Below are positions 1 through 12,000 of a DNA stretch of 64,000 bases, piece after piece. The translations under genes and the position numbers were made by a program. The first letter of the stretch is position 1, and the number at the start of each line of letters is the position of its first letter. The notes below the pieces were generated by a model. The model saw nothing but the letters and a program-made list of their open reading frames with translations. It had not been told where the DNA came from and did not search any database. The stretch is from Phoebastria nigripes (Eukaryota > Chordata > Aves > Procellariiformes > Diomedeidae): contig JAYKAV010000477.1 of assembly GCA_035582835.1 (NCBI GenBank), positions 19,775-83,774 of the forward strand, in the 5' to 3' direction.

Positions 1-827
1 AATAGGTTTTAAGGAGAAAAATGGGTATTTAGGCTGATGGAAGACTATAGGAACATGCTTTTAGTGGAGGAAGGTACAAGGAAAATAAACTTTAGAGAAA
101 TAGGAAGGAGACAGTGGAAATTTGGGAGAGAAACGAAAAAGAGAAATGTGTACAGAACAGAGGCATTTACATCCTTAGAAGTACAGAAATAAATTGTAGC
201 CCAAGGTCTAAAGCTGGAACCCTTGATAATAATGCTATTATAAAGATATGAGTCTGTATCCTGTTCCTCCTGTAACACACCAATCCACACATCCATATCT
301 ATGTATTTCAGCTTTGTTTGCAAACATACCCCACTGGATCCAAACCTCATATCCATTAAATAAGAAAATATGTATTTCCTTTCCCAGAAATTCCTCCCAC
401 AATTTTTGGTCTAGTTTAGTGTTGCTTTGGTTTTCCTGCATAGAGCACAATGTGTTATTATTTTTTCTTATGTTTGTTTAAAATATCTTCATATTATTAC
501 CAACTAAGAGTTTGTTTGCAGTCTTGTCAAAAGCTGGAGATTGTTGCTTGCAAAGCTTGAAAGGGTAAATTGTCTTTGNTATTTATATAGAAAGCTTTAG
601 CACGTTATTACAAATCAATAGTGTTACTGTTTTTCCCTTAACATTCTGGCTGCAGCATTTATTGTTTTGGTATTTCTTGACTCTTACTTTGGAGTTCCAG
701 TATTCATTTATGCAAGTATTTAGTGGCATAGCTATTGGCACTAGAAACTTAACTCCCTTGCATAAAGGCTTCCTTTTGGCTTATTCATAATTTACAAATG
801 AGCATCATGCTACACAACCAAAGATAG

Positions 828-865
828 ATCCTAAGTGTGCATTTCCGCATTTCCACACTTAGGAT
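828..865. repeat. Perfect 12-bp inverted repeat (hairpin)
   Basis: ATCCTAAGTGTG at 828-839 is the exact reverse complement of CACACTTAGGAT at 854-865, with a 14-nt loop. No transposon ends or target duplications were found around it, so it is reported only as a secondary-structure candidate. Confidence 0.8.
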
Positions 866-3800
866 AATTTTTTACTCAGTTCTGTTCCTCAGTAAATCTA
901 TGACACATTGCCTTTTTCTGAAGCAACCTTAACTGAATTGCATTACTTTTTTTTTATTTTAGTCACAGAAAGATTAATAAAAGCCTCACTTTCTCTGCTG
1001 AGTCATACAATACATATTTTTGCAAAGAACATTGAGTAATAAAAAAGAAAAATAAACATACAGCATAACAAAATATTCTGTCTGTTAATGGAAGCTCCTC
1101 CTCTGTTTTCAAAAGTGCAATGAACACAGAATGCATTTCTGGGATGCAGAAAAGGGAAATGATCAACAACAGATTTCTAAGGCGTGAACAAAATAAGAAA
1201 ACAAACCTATTTACAAAAAAAAGAATTGAATTTAACAAGTAATGAAAAACCCTTGAATCTTGCTTTTCAATGAAACTAAGGAATTGCACATAAAGACTTT
1301 GTTTAGAACTTAGAATTTTAGACCACTTCCTTGTGAAGAATTCTGATTTTGAAATATTCAGATCTAACCCACTTCCAAATTGTTTCTGTAGTCTAGGTCT
1401 TCTCAAGCTTTGTCATGTCATGTTCCCACATCTGCTGAAATACAATTTAGCAGTGTAATACAATCCTTGGTAAACTCATCTTCTAGGAATATGAAGTAGC
1501 CAAGTTAAATTTAAAAAGGCCCAGGACCACCTGTTTTCTATGAGGTTTCTGGTAAAAAACAACAGGAAATTTGTTTTTGTAAATCTTTCACAACTTTTTA
1601 GATGTGTTCTGTCTGGTTTTCTTCCTAGCTATTTGACAGCTTTCCTGAAAACTAGTTTCTTAGGAAATGCCTATTTGTTCCACTTTATCATCCCAATCTC
1701 TTTTGTTTCTCTTAAGGCTCTGTGCCTCTCAAAAGAGTTGTCTACTCATTATCTTTCCATACTAACTTGCTGCTATTGTTTTTACTCATTCTAGCTGATA
1801 GTACAAGCGTCAGAGATCATTCCCTTTGACCATTATATAGAAATAAAATAGTAGGTCAAATATGTGTCAAATCTGAGGCTAAACTGTGTGGAGACTTGGT
1901 GTCAGCTCTGGATGGTTTATAATACCGTGAAGACTATTGGTTAATTTTGTAGATATAAAGAATTCTAAACAACAGCCTTTCTTTGATGGTAGTTGCAAAT
2001 TTTCTTATTCTCTAACAAAGCCAGTTGAATGAAGTAGAAAAGCTTCCTAGTTTCTATAGAAATGGAAGAAGTAATCAGTATAACTGCTTCTGTATAGGTT
2101 TCGTTTCTTTTATCCACATTCTGCTCTTTTGCAATACACATGAGGTCTGGTAATCTTCTCTGATAATGCCAATTGTTCCAGCTTATTGGGTTGCTTATAG
2201 AAACAATAACAAAAGCTGTTTCTAGAATGTAATTTGGCAGAATATTTAATTATCAAAATAATTGTGCAAGAATGCTTATTATGTACTTATGAAACATAAG
2301 GCCATATCTGGAATATTTCTCAGGTTACATAACCTATTCTTCCCAAAGTAGAAAGTACACAGAAACATTTTGTATTATATAAATACATCAAAAATCTTGA
2401 TGGCATATAATAATAATATACCAGTCTAGACATGCTATATCTGTTACTGCAGGTTGCACTTTAGAGAATTTTTTAGTTTGTTCCTATTATTTGTAATAGA
2501 AAAGTCATCCTTTTCATTAAGACAAACAAAAAAGTCATAATAGAACAGCTCACCATAGCAATAGGTTTGACATGCTAGGTTAAGAATACACTTGAGGCAA
2601 ATCTGAACTGGTCTGTGTTAATTTCTGTTAATTTAGATCTTTATTTGAAAAGTAGATCCTTAATATAATTAGAAATGTGTCAGTGCAAAACAGTTTTCAG
2701 ATTAAAATTTCACAAGACCAGCTGAATATGCCGGTTAGAATATATCAAGGGATATATCTTGAGAAGTTACTCTATTTTCTTTAAATGAAAACTCCTACAT
2801 ACCTGGATATGTTGATAAAATGAGACAAATGGCAAACATACTTTGTTATTATTCTTTTCTAAAAATTCTGATCTAGATCACAACCCTACTATTCTAAGTA
2901 AACTCCAAACAAACATTAAGAAATAGTCTTTGTTTCAACAGGTCATAATGTAGTCAACAATATGGGAAAAAAAAGAACCAGAGAAAAAGCATTGTTACTC
3001 ATGAGATTAAAGAGAATTAGTGATTCACATGCCACAGAAGTCCCACAGAAAGTTAATAGAAACATTATTTTATTCCTGAAAGGGATTCAAGCTTGTAATT
3101 AGCTATAATTTATACCCATGTAGAAGGAGAAAAATAACCAGCCTTCTGTACATACTAAGAGAAAAAATATCGCATCCATTTTTTTTTGCACTCTTGTCTC
3201 CAGATAATTTAGTTCTCAAAACAAGACTATTTCCTTTTGTAGAAGTTAAAAAGTATTATTCCAAAACCAATATTGACTTCCTCATATACTACTTCCTTTT
3301 TTTTTTCATCTGCATGACAACTGTATGGTTATGAGAAGTAACAAGCTGAAACAAGCCAGGACACTCAAGCAGTCTTGCCTCACAAGATAAAATATTGATG
3401 GAGAGCAGATTCCTGACTCAGGGAGAGCTTCCATCAGATGATTGTAGGTCAATAATCCAGATATTCAGATTTAACTCAGAGACTTTGATTTTAAACCATT
3501 CAGGCTTAAAGATTAAAAGCCCATTTTACCTGGATTGTTGTTTACTGTCATGCTATCCTCTCTTTGTAATATTGGCAGGACTGGAGTAGATGGGTGCTGG
3601 CAAAATTTGGACCAGAATGCTCTGGCAAATCCAAGCACCAAGTCAAAAGACGAAAGTCTGTTTGGAAATCTCTGCTTCTTTAAAGGTTTACATAAATTTT
3701 TCAACAGTTTCAGATTTTTTGTTTGTTTGTTTATTTGGTTGAGATTAGACCTCAGTAGAAATTTTGTTGTTGTTTATTTTGGATTTGGGGTGGAAAGCTG

Positions 3801-3871
3801 GTTTTTCTCTGGAAGATATACTAAACTCACAGCCATGTTATGTGTGCCAAAGAAAAAGGGAACATTTGTGG

Positions 3872-3975
3872 GTGTATATATATGCTTATATATACAGACA
3901 TGTACATACACATACGTATATACATATATATGTATATATGTAAGATCTGTAGACACATGTATAGATATATTGTAT
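3872..3975. repeat. TA/CA-rich simple repeat block
   Basis: Interleaved TATA, TACA and CATA runs cover about 100 bp, an imperfect alternating purine-pyrimidine microsatellite. It creates open frames on both strands that should not be read as genes. Confidence 0.85.
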
Positions 3976-4529
3976 TTGCCTGTGTGTATAGATACATGTA
4001 AAGTGAGGGAAACATGGTTTCGATGTGAATGTAATAAAAAATGTAATAAATATTGAGAAAGCAAGCCAGCTGTATAGTATTTCTCATTATCTTCACCATT
4101 CAATGCATAATTCTAACATGTATTTTTGCATAGTGCCAAAGGTCTACCCTGAATGCAGAATTACTATTTTATTCATGAGGTTCTCCTTTAGAATCGTACT
4201 ATAGGAGTTTTTGCCATATCCTCCCCATGAGGTGAAATACTTACTGCAGATACAGAAACTGCACAAGCCTTTTGCAAACTCACTGTCACAATGAGGATTA
4301 GTCTTCATGACAGTCTCATTCCCATGTCTTTATTTATTCTCCAAACTGCCAGTTGCACAAATCATTGGCTCTGCCCATTGGTTTTGTTTGCCGTGTCTAA
4401 TTCAGGAAGATCTCTCCTAGGTGGGATAAACTATCCATCCAGAAAAAGGTAACATAGTTGCAAATTGCAAAAGTTCTATTTTAGGTGACTTAACTGATCA
4501 GGATCCTGTGACAGATCTTTCTCTTTCTA

Positions 4530-5561
4530 TGTGATTTTAACAACTGACCAAGCAGCTCTATCAATCCTCTTTGTCAACAGGACAGGGGGAGAAAATATGA
4601 TGAAAAGCTCACGGGTTGAGATAACAACAGGGAGATGACTCAGCAATTACCGTCTGGACAAAACAGACTGTACTTGGGGAAAGATAATTTAATTTATTAC
4701 CATTTAATAAGAAAGTAGGATAATAAGAAGTAAGAACAAATATAAAAACATTTTCCTCCCATCTTCCCAGGCTCAGCTTCACTTCTCTACCTCCTTCCCC
4801 TAAGTGGTGCAGGGGATGGGGGATGGGGGTTGCAGTCGGTTCATAACGCTTTGTCTCTGCCGCTCCTTCCTCTTCACACTCTTCCCCTGTTCCAGCATGG
4901 GATCCCTCCCACAGGAGACAGTCCTTCATGAACTTCTCAAACGTGGGTCCTTCCCACGGGCTGCAGTTCTTCAAGAACTGCTCCAGCGTGGGTCCTTTCC
5001 ACAGGATTCAGTCATTTAGGAACAGACTGCTCCAGCGTGGCTCCCCAGTGGGGTCATGGTTCCTGCCAGGAACCTGCTCCAGCGAGGGTTCTCCATGGGG
5101 TAACAGCTTCCTTTGGGGCACATCCACCTGCTCTGGCATGGGGTCCTCTGTGGGCTTCAGTGTGGCTATCTGCTCCACTCTGGACCTCCATGGGCTGCAG
5201 GAGGACAACCTGTGTCACCATGGCCTTCACCACGGGCTGCCGGGGAATCTCTGCTCTGGTGCCTGGAACACCTCCTCCCCCTCCTTCTTCACTGACCTTG
5301 GTGTCTGCAGAGTTGTTTCTCTCACATATTCTCACTCCTCTCTCCCAGCTGCTATTGCACACTATTTTTTTACCCTTTCTTAAATATGTTTTCACTGAGG
5401 TGCTACCAACATCGCTGACTGGCTCAGCTTTGGCCAGTGGTGGGTCTGTCCTGGAGCCAGCTGGAACTAGCTCTGTCTGACATGGGGGAAGCTTCTGGTG
5501 TCTTCTCACAGAAGCTACCCCTGCAGCCCCCCAAAACCTTGCCCTACATAAACCCAATAGA
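4530..5561 (-). mobile_element. Endogenous retrovirus LTR, copy A1 (minus orientation)
   Basis: This is a long LTR read on the minus strand; no gag, pol or env lies beside it. The middle (about 4890-5260) contains diverged units of about 40-55 bp built on CTGCTCCAGCGTGG-like cores, near 4979, 5028, 5075 and 5128. A polyadenylation signal AATAAA on the minus strand lies at 4693-4698, and a TATTTAA-type TATA region near 5380. The layout matches a long avian LTR family that I know only from memory. The left end (possibly TGTGATTTTAAC at 4530) and right end (near 5561, against LTR B) are approximate, and I see no convincing target duplication. Many CpG sites are decayed, suggesting an old copy. 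The 4903-5394 core is almost identical, inverted, to copy A2. Open frames of 117-172 codons here come from the repeated GC-rich units and are not genes. Confidence 0.85.
4903..5394 (-). repeat. Inverted-repeat arm 1 (492 bp, one mismatch with arm 2)
   Basis: Hand alignment pairs 4903-5394 with the reverse complement of 15983-16474. There are no gaps and one mismatch (5354 against 16023), including 451 consecutive identical bases from 4903 to 5353. Homology continues outside the arm but drops sharply: about five differences in 39 bp on the left side, and substitutions plus indels on the right side. Confidence 0.95.
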
Positions 5562-6063
5562 CGACCAAACACCCACCCTTCCTTTCAATCACTGCCCTTT
5601 CCCAGGGGATGGGGGGAAAAAAATTGAAGGCAGACAAAAAAACTTGTGGATCAAGATCATGATTGTTTAACAAGAAAAGCCAAACCACTTTCCTGGAAGG
5701 CAGAGTCTCCATGTGTAAGAGTTGATTGGGAAGACAAATGCAGTAACCATGAACATCCCTCCTTCCTCTTCCTTTGACAGACCTTTTATTGCTGAGCATG
5801 ACATCATATCCTATGGCAAATCCCTTTGGTCAATTTGGGTCAGCTGTCCCAGCTGTGTCTCATCCCAGCTTCTAGCCCACCCCCAGCCCACTCGCTTTGG
5901 GAGGGGGAAAGAGAGAGAAAACCTTGACGCTGTGCAAGCATTGTTCAGCAGTAGCCAAAACACTGGTGTGTTATCAACACTGTATTAGCCACAAATGTAA
6001 AGCACAGCACCATAGGAGCTGCTATGAAGACTTTATAACTTCATCCCAGCCAGATCCGGTACA
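5562..6063 (-). mobile_element. Endogenous retrovirus LTR, copy B (minus orientation, one end eroded)
   Basis: This belongs to the same family as the LTRs at 28309, 51930 and 56465. Shared landmarks are the block CAATTTGGGTCAGCTGTCCC near 5829, the GAGCATGACATCATAT block near 5795, and the outer end CATCCCAGCCAGATCCGGTACA finishing at 6063. On the minus strand it therefore starts TGTACCGG. The CRE-like site of the family is decayed here to TGACATCA. The left end joins LTR A1 with little or nothing between them, and its terminal 30-40 bp are unclear. No matching target duplication was found. Confidence 0.83.
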
Positions 6064-9000
6064 ATGAACAATAAGATACATGACTAGAAGTGCTATGATA
6101 TTCTGCATACCCAGGGATTATGTTCCATCCAAAAAAATAATCCTTAAAGTGTTATGTAAAAATGAAATAAGTGATGAGCCAGTCAAGATACTTACATTTA
6201 GAATGATAGAATCAGCTACTATGAGATATTTTAAAATGTGTTAAAAGCAACCAAGGTTATTCTTCAATAGTTACATTTAATAAGAAGACATATTTAATTC
6301 TTTGAACTCCTGACAATAAAGAAATAAATAACTTGAAAAAAAAAAAAAACCACAAAACAAATAAAAACAAACCAACAAAAACTCTTCAGGGAAAATGTTC
6401 AGCAAAGGAACTTTTTTTTTTTCAAAGAAGTACTAATTGTTTTATATCTTATGACAGCTGAGCAAGATAGATTTTATAAAATATTGGTAGCAAATAGCAG
6501 ACAGCATTACTGGTTTTGTGACAATGATGGTAGAGTGATCAATTTTTTTGTAAATGTTAGCAAATATGATGATTCACACTTTTCCTAAGTTGAAATTCAC
6601 TAGGGATTTCAGAACATATTCAAAACTTCATACCCCCAGATGAAGTCCTCATGTGCTATAAGCCAAGATGACAGAGATGTCAATAACAAAGAAGATGGCA
6701 CCAAGCCACACCAGAGAACTGCAGAAGGGAAGAATCTAATACACTTTTGTATGTTTAATTTAAATTAAGAAAAGAAGACAAAAAGAGAAAGAAGTCTCTT
6801 CCATTTACCTTATTAGTTTTTTATAAGTGCTTGGGCTAAAGCAGAGAGAGAAATAAACATAAAAAACACTTACATGAAATACATGTTTGTAGAGATTTTA
6901 TAGAAAAGAAATTGATATTGTAAGTTTCTTACATTTAAATATAGAACTATGGGAAAGCATCAAGGAAACTGAAGAGGGGAGAATTAATATGTTCATAAGA
7001 ATGTGAGACAGAGCAAGGGAGACAAAGATGCCGACAATGACCCAAAGAATGAGGCTGAAGCAAACTTTGAGATAAATAACATCTGTAAGTCTATTACTGG
7101 GTGAATATGACTAATGGTCATGACTGGAAAGAATCTATTAAAAACAGAATTGTGAGTAACGTAACACTGTATGTTTCCAGCCTGAGAGTTCATATGTTTT
7201 AACACTTTATAAGGTTATGCTAACCACGATTATTTGCAAAATTTATTGAATATATATTTCTGTAATAAGCAAAAAAATACATAATAAAAGTTAAACAAAA
7301 AATAATCAAGATTAAATTAACAGAAATGTTGAGCAAACACTTAAGATCTGAGCTTGTGTTTAAACACGGAACTTAAGTCAAGTGTTTCTGAACTTTTAAA
7401 TAATATTTCCCATTCACAAGCTTTTCCTCCAAGCTGAGAATATACAGTGTATGTTTATGCTTGTGTACATATAATGTATGTATATGTGTTCCTCTTTATC
7501 AGTAGGAGGGAGAAAAGAGACTTCTTATAGCACTGAAGAATCTACATGGAAACATCAAAATTAAAGGGACCTTGCCTTTCTTTGCCTTTTTTAAGATTTT
7601 CAGTTGTAGACTGAGGGTTATTCAGTGTTTTTCCTTTGTTTGCTCTGTTCTCTAGCTCTTTTTCTAAAGCTTGCACTTGTCGTAAGTGCTTCTCTTTTTG
7701 AGTAAGTTAGAATATATGGGAGTATTAACATTAAATTTACATATAACTATTAAGGAGGAATAAAAACATTAACATCTTCAGAAGCCTATGTATGAGTACC
7801 GTGTGAGCAATCCCAAGTACTGAGTCAAACTCTGTTGAATATATATGTGTAAACATTTGCAATCTGGTAGTCCCGAAACAGTAATTCTGTAGGTGTTACG
7901 TGTTAAAGAAAATAAAGCCAAGGAGTCTTTCTAAACTTGTTTTGTCATGGTAACTCAAAGTCAAGTCTTCAGTCAATTTGCTGGACCTTACCTATATTAG
8001 TACAAATAGTAACAGAAGTAAATTTCCCAAATATGTTTTATAAGGTTAGTAATAAAAATCAAAGACACAATGAGGACAGCATGAACAAAAATCTGAGCTT
8101 TTCCCCTTTTTTATGTTTTTTATTATTTTTTCAATTGTGTACATACTCATCCTTTTATAACATTTCTTCTAGCACATTTTCAGTAGCACAATTTATTTTG
8201 CTGGGTTATATAACCCTTAATCCTTAATCCTGTAATCCTCACTTGCAGTAAGACCTACACATTTAGTGAAACTTTATGTAAAAATTAAATCTGAATGGAA
8301 TTCTGTCTATCTTCCAAATTCATGGAAAGAATTTCCAAATTTTAAACAATTGTTTTCATAAAATACAGGACTAAAATGCTGGCTTTTAATTTTTTTCATG
8401 GCATGAAGTTCCAAAAAGTGCTAAGATATTTTTACTTCAGTATTTTTGAGTAAAAAAAACCCAATCAAAATTATTGCTGTATTCATGAGAAGAAAGCATA
8501 TTCTTTGCAACTGTCCCATACAGAAGCTTGTATTTACAGTGACGCTCCCTCAGTACTCTCTGCTTTGCTTGAGGGATAGTCCATGTTACATTGAAGAAGT
8601 GATTCTCCAGAGACTTGTACTATCTGAATCTAAACAGAAATCTTCTTGTAAGAGCTAACTTACAATTTAGACTAACCTGAAAAAAAAAAAAAAAATTATT
8701 TAGAAAAAATTAAAACTGAGACTTTCCATTTTCTTTGTTTAGCTATTTGCTGGGGCAAATTAGTGATAATTCATGAAAATGAGTACTGCCATTAAGGTTC
8801 TGCAGAATTGGACCACTTTTTTTTTCTATATGCAGTCAAAACAATAAGACATAACCTACAAATTAAGAACTTCACATTACATTTTGTTAAGTATGTTTAA
8901 CAATTCAATGTTTTAATGGTTTTTTGAGATATGGAGATTTTCTTCAGAAAAAGGACAACACTTGGATTACTTGGATTACTATGTTGAATTACACATTATC

Positions 9001-12000
9001 ACAAAAATATGCAGTATTACCACATTACTTAGAATTAAACTGATATTGGCAGGTGGTCTAATTGTTAAGTATAGTTTTTACTTAAAGATATTTTTAAAGT
9101 GACTGTTAGCAAATATAAAGTATGAAAAAGTACTTAAGGTCATGGTTGATAAACAGTTGACCATTTGATCTTTGTCTGATGCTGTAACACTGGAGGCCAA
9201 CACAATTTATGAATTATATTTTAAATTCCCTTACACAAAAACGCAAAGTAGGAATGTTGAGGTTGTATTACTTCTGTACATTAAATTAATGAGGCCAGTA
9301 TGGGATATGAGAGCTTGAGAAACTGGAGAGGTTATAGCTAAAAAATTATAGCAATAATTTGAAGTGAAGGAAACCATGTTTTATAGCAAGAAACTAAGAC
9401 TTTTACCTTATGTAGAGATGACTTGATCAATGTCTACAAGAACCCACAAGAACCAAAGACTGCTGACAGCATACTGGCCTTTAATCTAGAAGAATAGAAA
9501 CAATAACATCAGCTAAATAAGACCAAATATTCTAATCGCTGAAACAGCTTACGTGGGAAGCAGTAGAATATATATTATTTGAAGACTTTAGATCAGGATA
9601 TACTGCAGCTGAGACAGATATTATTAGAAGAACTTGATGAAAAAATTACTAGACATGGGTCAACAATCTTCATTATTCAGAACATCACTAGTCAGCAACC
9701 AAAACAGATCTTTTTAGCCTTGGAAATTCTAACTGTATGAAAACTTTAATAATCCATGTACTTTAATGGACTTTGCCTTACAAAATTTCAGTGCACTAAA
9801 CAAGGATTTTATCTTTCAGCAGTTTTCAAGTTTTGCAGTACCACAATACTTTAGTTTTTCTAGTGCTTTTGAAAAGGAAAAAAAAAAGTACATATTAGCA
9901 AAACCCCACAACCCTATGTCCTTTGATTTTCTGAAGCTTGCCATGTCATTCCACATCATATGATACTTGATATAAATAGGGTAGTCTTCTCCTAGGATTT
10001 ATACATAGCTCCTCTGAATATAATTCCATCTTACTAGCCTCATTTTGTGTTTTCCTATTAACTGCAATGTATGGCTCAATGCTTTTTGAGTTCTTTATAT
10101 ACTGACCAAGCCAGAAAACATGTTACATGATCATAATTTACTGGTCTATAATGACAGTTTGGATGCATTTCAAAAGTATACTATCACCTTCATCATGGTG
10201 GTATGTTTCTATACCTGATTTTACATAGCATTTAATTTATTTCCTTCTATTAATGAATGAAGTCACTTTAAGTCTCCACACATGGAAAACAATCAAGAAG
10301 TTTTCACTTTTTTTTTTTTTTTTGCAACACCACTCTGTCCTGAAAGCTCAAATAACACTGTAGTATATAATCATAATTCTGTGATTAAATCACACTATCC
10401 TCAAACACAGTAGTCAGGAAGGAGCTATTAAAGGCACTGAGTATCAAACTCGTGTCACCCATCAGTCAAGTAGAAACTGCTGTTGTCCAGGAAGAATGTG
10501 ATTAAAACAGAGGGAGAAAAAAAACAAGATTATTCCAAGATAAAGGCTAATAGAAACTGTGGGAAAACCTTGTGAGGAGAAATAGGGGATGTAAGGTTAA
10601 AAAAAAAAAAAAAAGGCAAGAGGGAGTAGATGGGCTGTATATTCAGGTATAGAGAAGCTCAGACCCTGGTTCCCCTCACTTTCAAAGTAAAAAGCTGGAA
10701 AATTTAGTTCTATAATGGTCTCAGATCAGGGAGCAGTGGAGGAGTAGACAGCAGGACCTCTAGAATTAGTGGCATGCATTTGAGTTTCCTGCTGTCTGAG
10801 AAAGCACGTCTATGTGGATAGCTTCAAACAATTGTTTTTCTCCCTGGTGTACTCTCAGTTGGTTATGCAATCCAGCTCTCTTCTGGAAGATACTTAAAAC
10901 ATTTTAAGGAAATATATAGGTGAGCTGATGCATCCTACATCTAGTATTCAGCTTGGTATTGTTTCATTGGAGTGAAGCTGGTTTTTGGACTGGTGCTGAC
11001 TCAGAGCACAGCTGGTTTGGATGTATAACAGTCTATATATCTTTGCTGTATTGCTTAGCTAGAGAGCTCTTAAGATAAAACTGGTTCTGATTTCCCTGAG
11101 ATGATTCTATGGTAGCTTTCAGTGTGACAAATAGGAAAAATTTGACCTGTTGTACTAAGCAACTGTGGAACTTCAAATCCTAAAGAAATTTGTTGTTGCG
11201 ATCACTCTGAAATCCACAACCAGGCAGTGCTCTAGAAATGTCAAGTGGTATTTTTATTTTCATATGGAAATACTGAGACTAGTTAACAGTACTTAAACCA
11301 CTTAATATAAATGTCTGTTGTGGTTAAAGAAAACTAATGTAATTTCTCAACTATCTTTAAACCTGTGTCCTCAGATATGTTGACCCAGCAATGACCTGAT
11401 GGAAACCATTTAAAATGCTAATTCCAGTTAATTAAAAAAAAAGGATATGAAAGTGTCTGACTCTTTAATGTTATATAACAATGTGGAGAACCATTACAAT
11501 TTATTCATGGTTTAAATACACACTATGCTTTCCTAAATGCCAAGTATGGAAAAAAACCACAGAAAGATAACTGATGCTGCATTGGCTTGTGGTGTTTAAA
11601 GTAAATAAAGAATATAAAAACACTTTGTTGCAGTCTTTGTTTTAGAGGAACTTTAATTTTTTTTTTTTTTTAAATGGATTATTTTGATCCCAGTCTCTTC
11701 AGGATGAAGTCTCAAGTAAGGAGGAATCAATATATATTTCTTCGTTGTACATTGCCATAGTTGTTAAAGAATCACTATTATCCTTCTTAACAAAATCTCT
11801 ATCCTATTGTTCCTCTCTGGTGCAATGCCATTGACAGTATGTTTTAGACTTTCACTACAATTATCTTGGCACTTAAGAGATCAAACAGCTTTAGAAAGCA
11901 CTTAAGAAACTCATGTCCAACTTCTTATCAGATACAGATGTATATATGTTCCTTCCAAAAAAAAAGAATAGTTTAGGTTATAGGCATTTATTTTCAGAAT

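Larger units (their letters stand above)
1..4529. other. AT-rich sequence without a recognised gene
   Basis: No frame looks like a conserved protein. The longest open frames (147 codons on the minus strand near 963-1406 and 173 codons on the plus strand near 3535-4056) are low in complexity, rich in F, L, S, Y and C, and the second runs through a TA/CA repeat. They look like chance frames in AT-rich DNA. Visible structure is limited to a hairpin at 828-865, short T-tracts near 950, 3180 and 3300, and the TA/CA-rich block near 3872-3975. Confidence 0.75.

Noticed and set aside
963..1406. 147-codon minus-strand frame
   Set aside because: AT-rich, rich in F, L, S and I, with no recognisable domain, no splice context and no repeat origin. 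It looks like a chance frame.
3535..4056. 173-codon plus-strand frame
   Set aside because: The second half translates a TA/CA simple repeat into Y, I, C and T-rich sequence; the first half resembles nothing known.
4928..5572. Several overlapping open frames of 117-172 codons, repeated at 15939-16449
   Set aside because: They lie in LTR A1/A2, occur on both strands in several frames, and come from GC-rich diverged repeat units. Their identity between loci reflects the DNA inverted repeat, not protein conservation.
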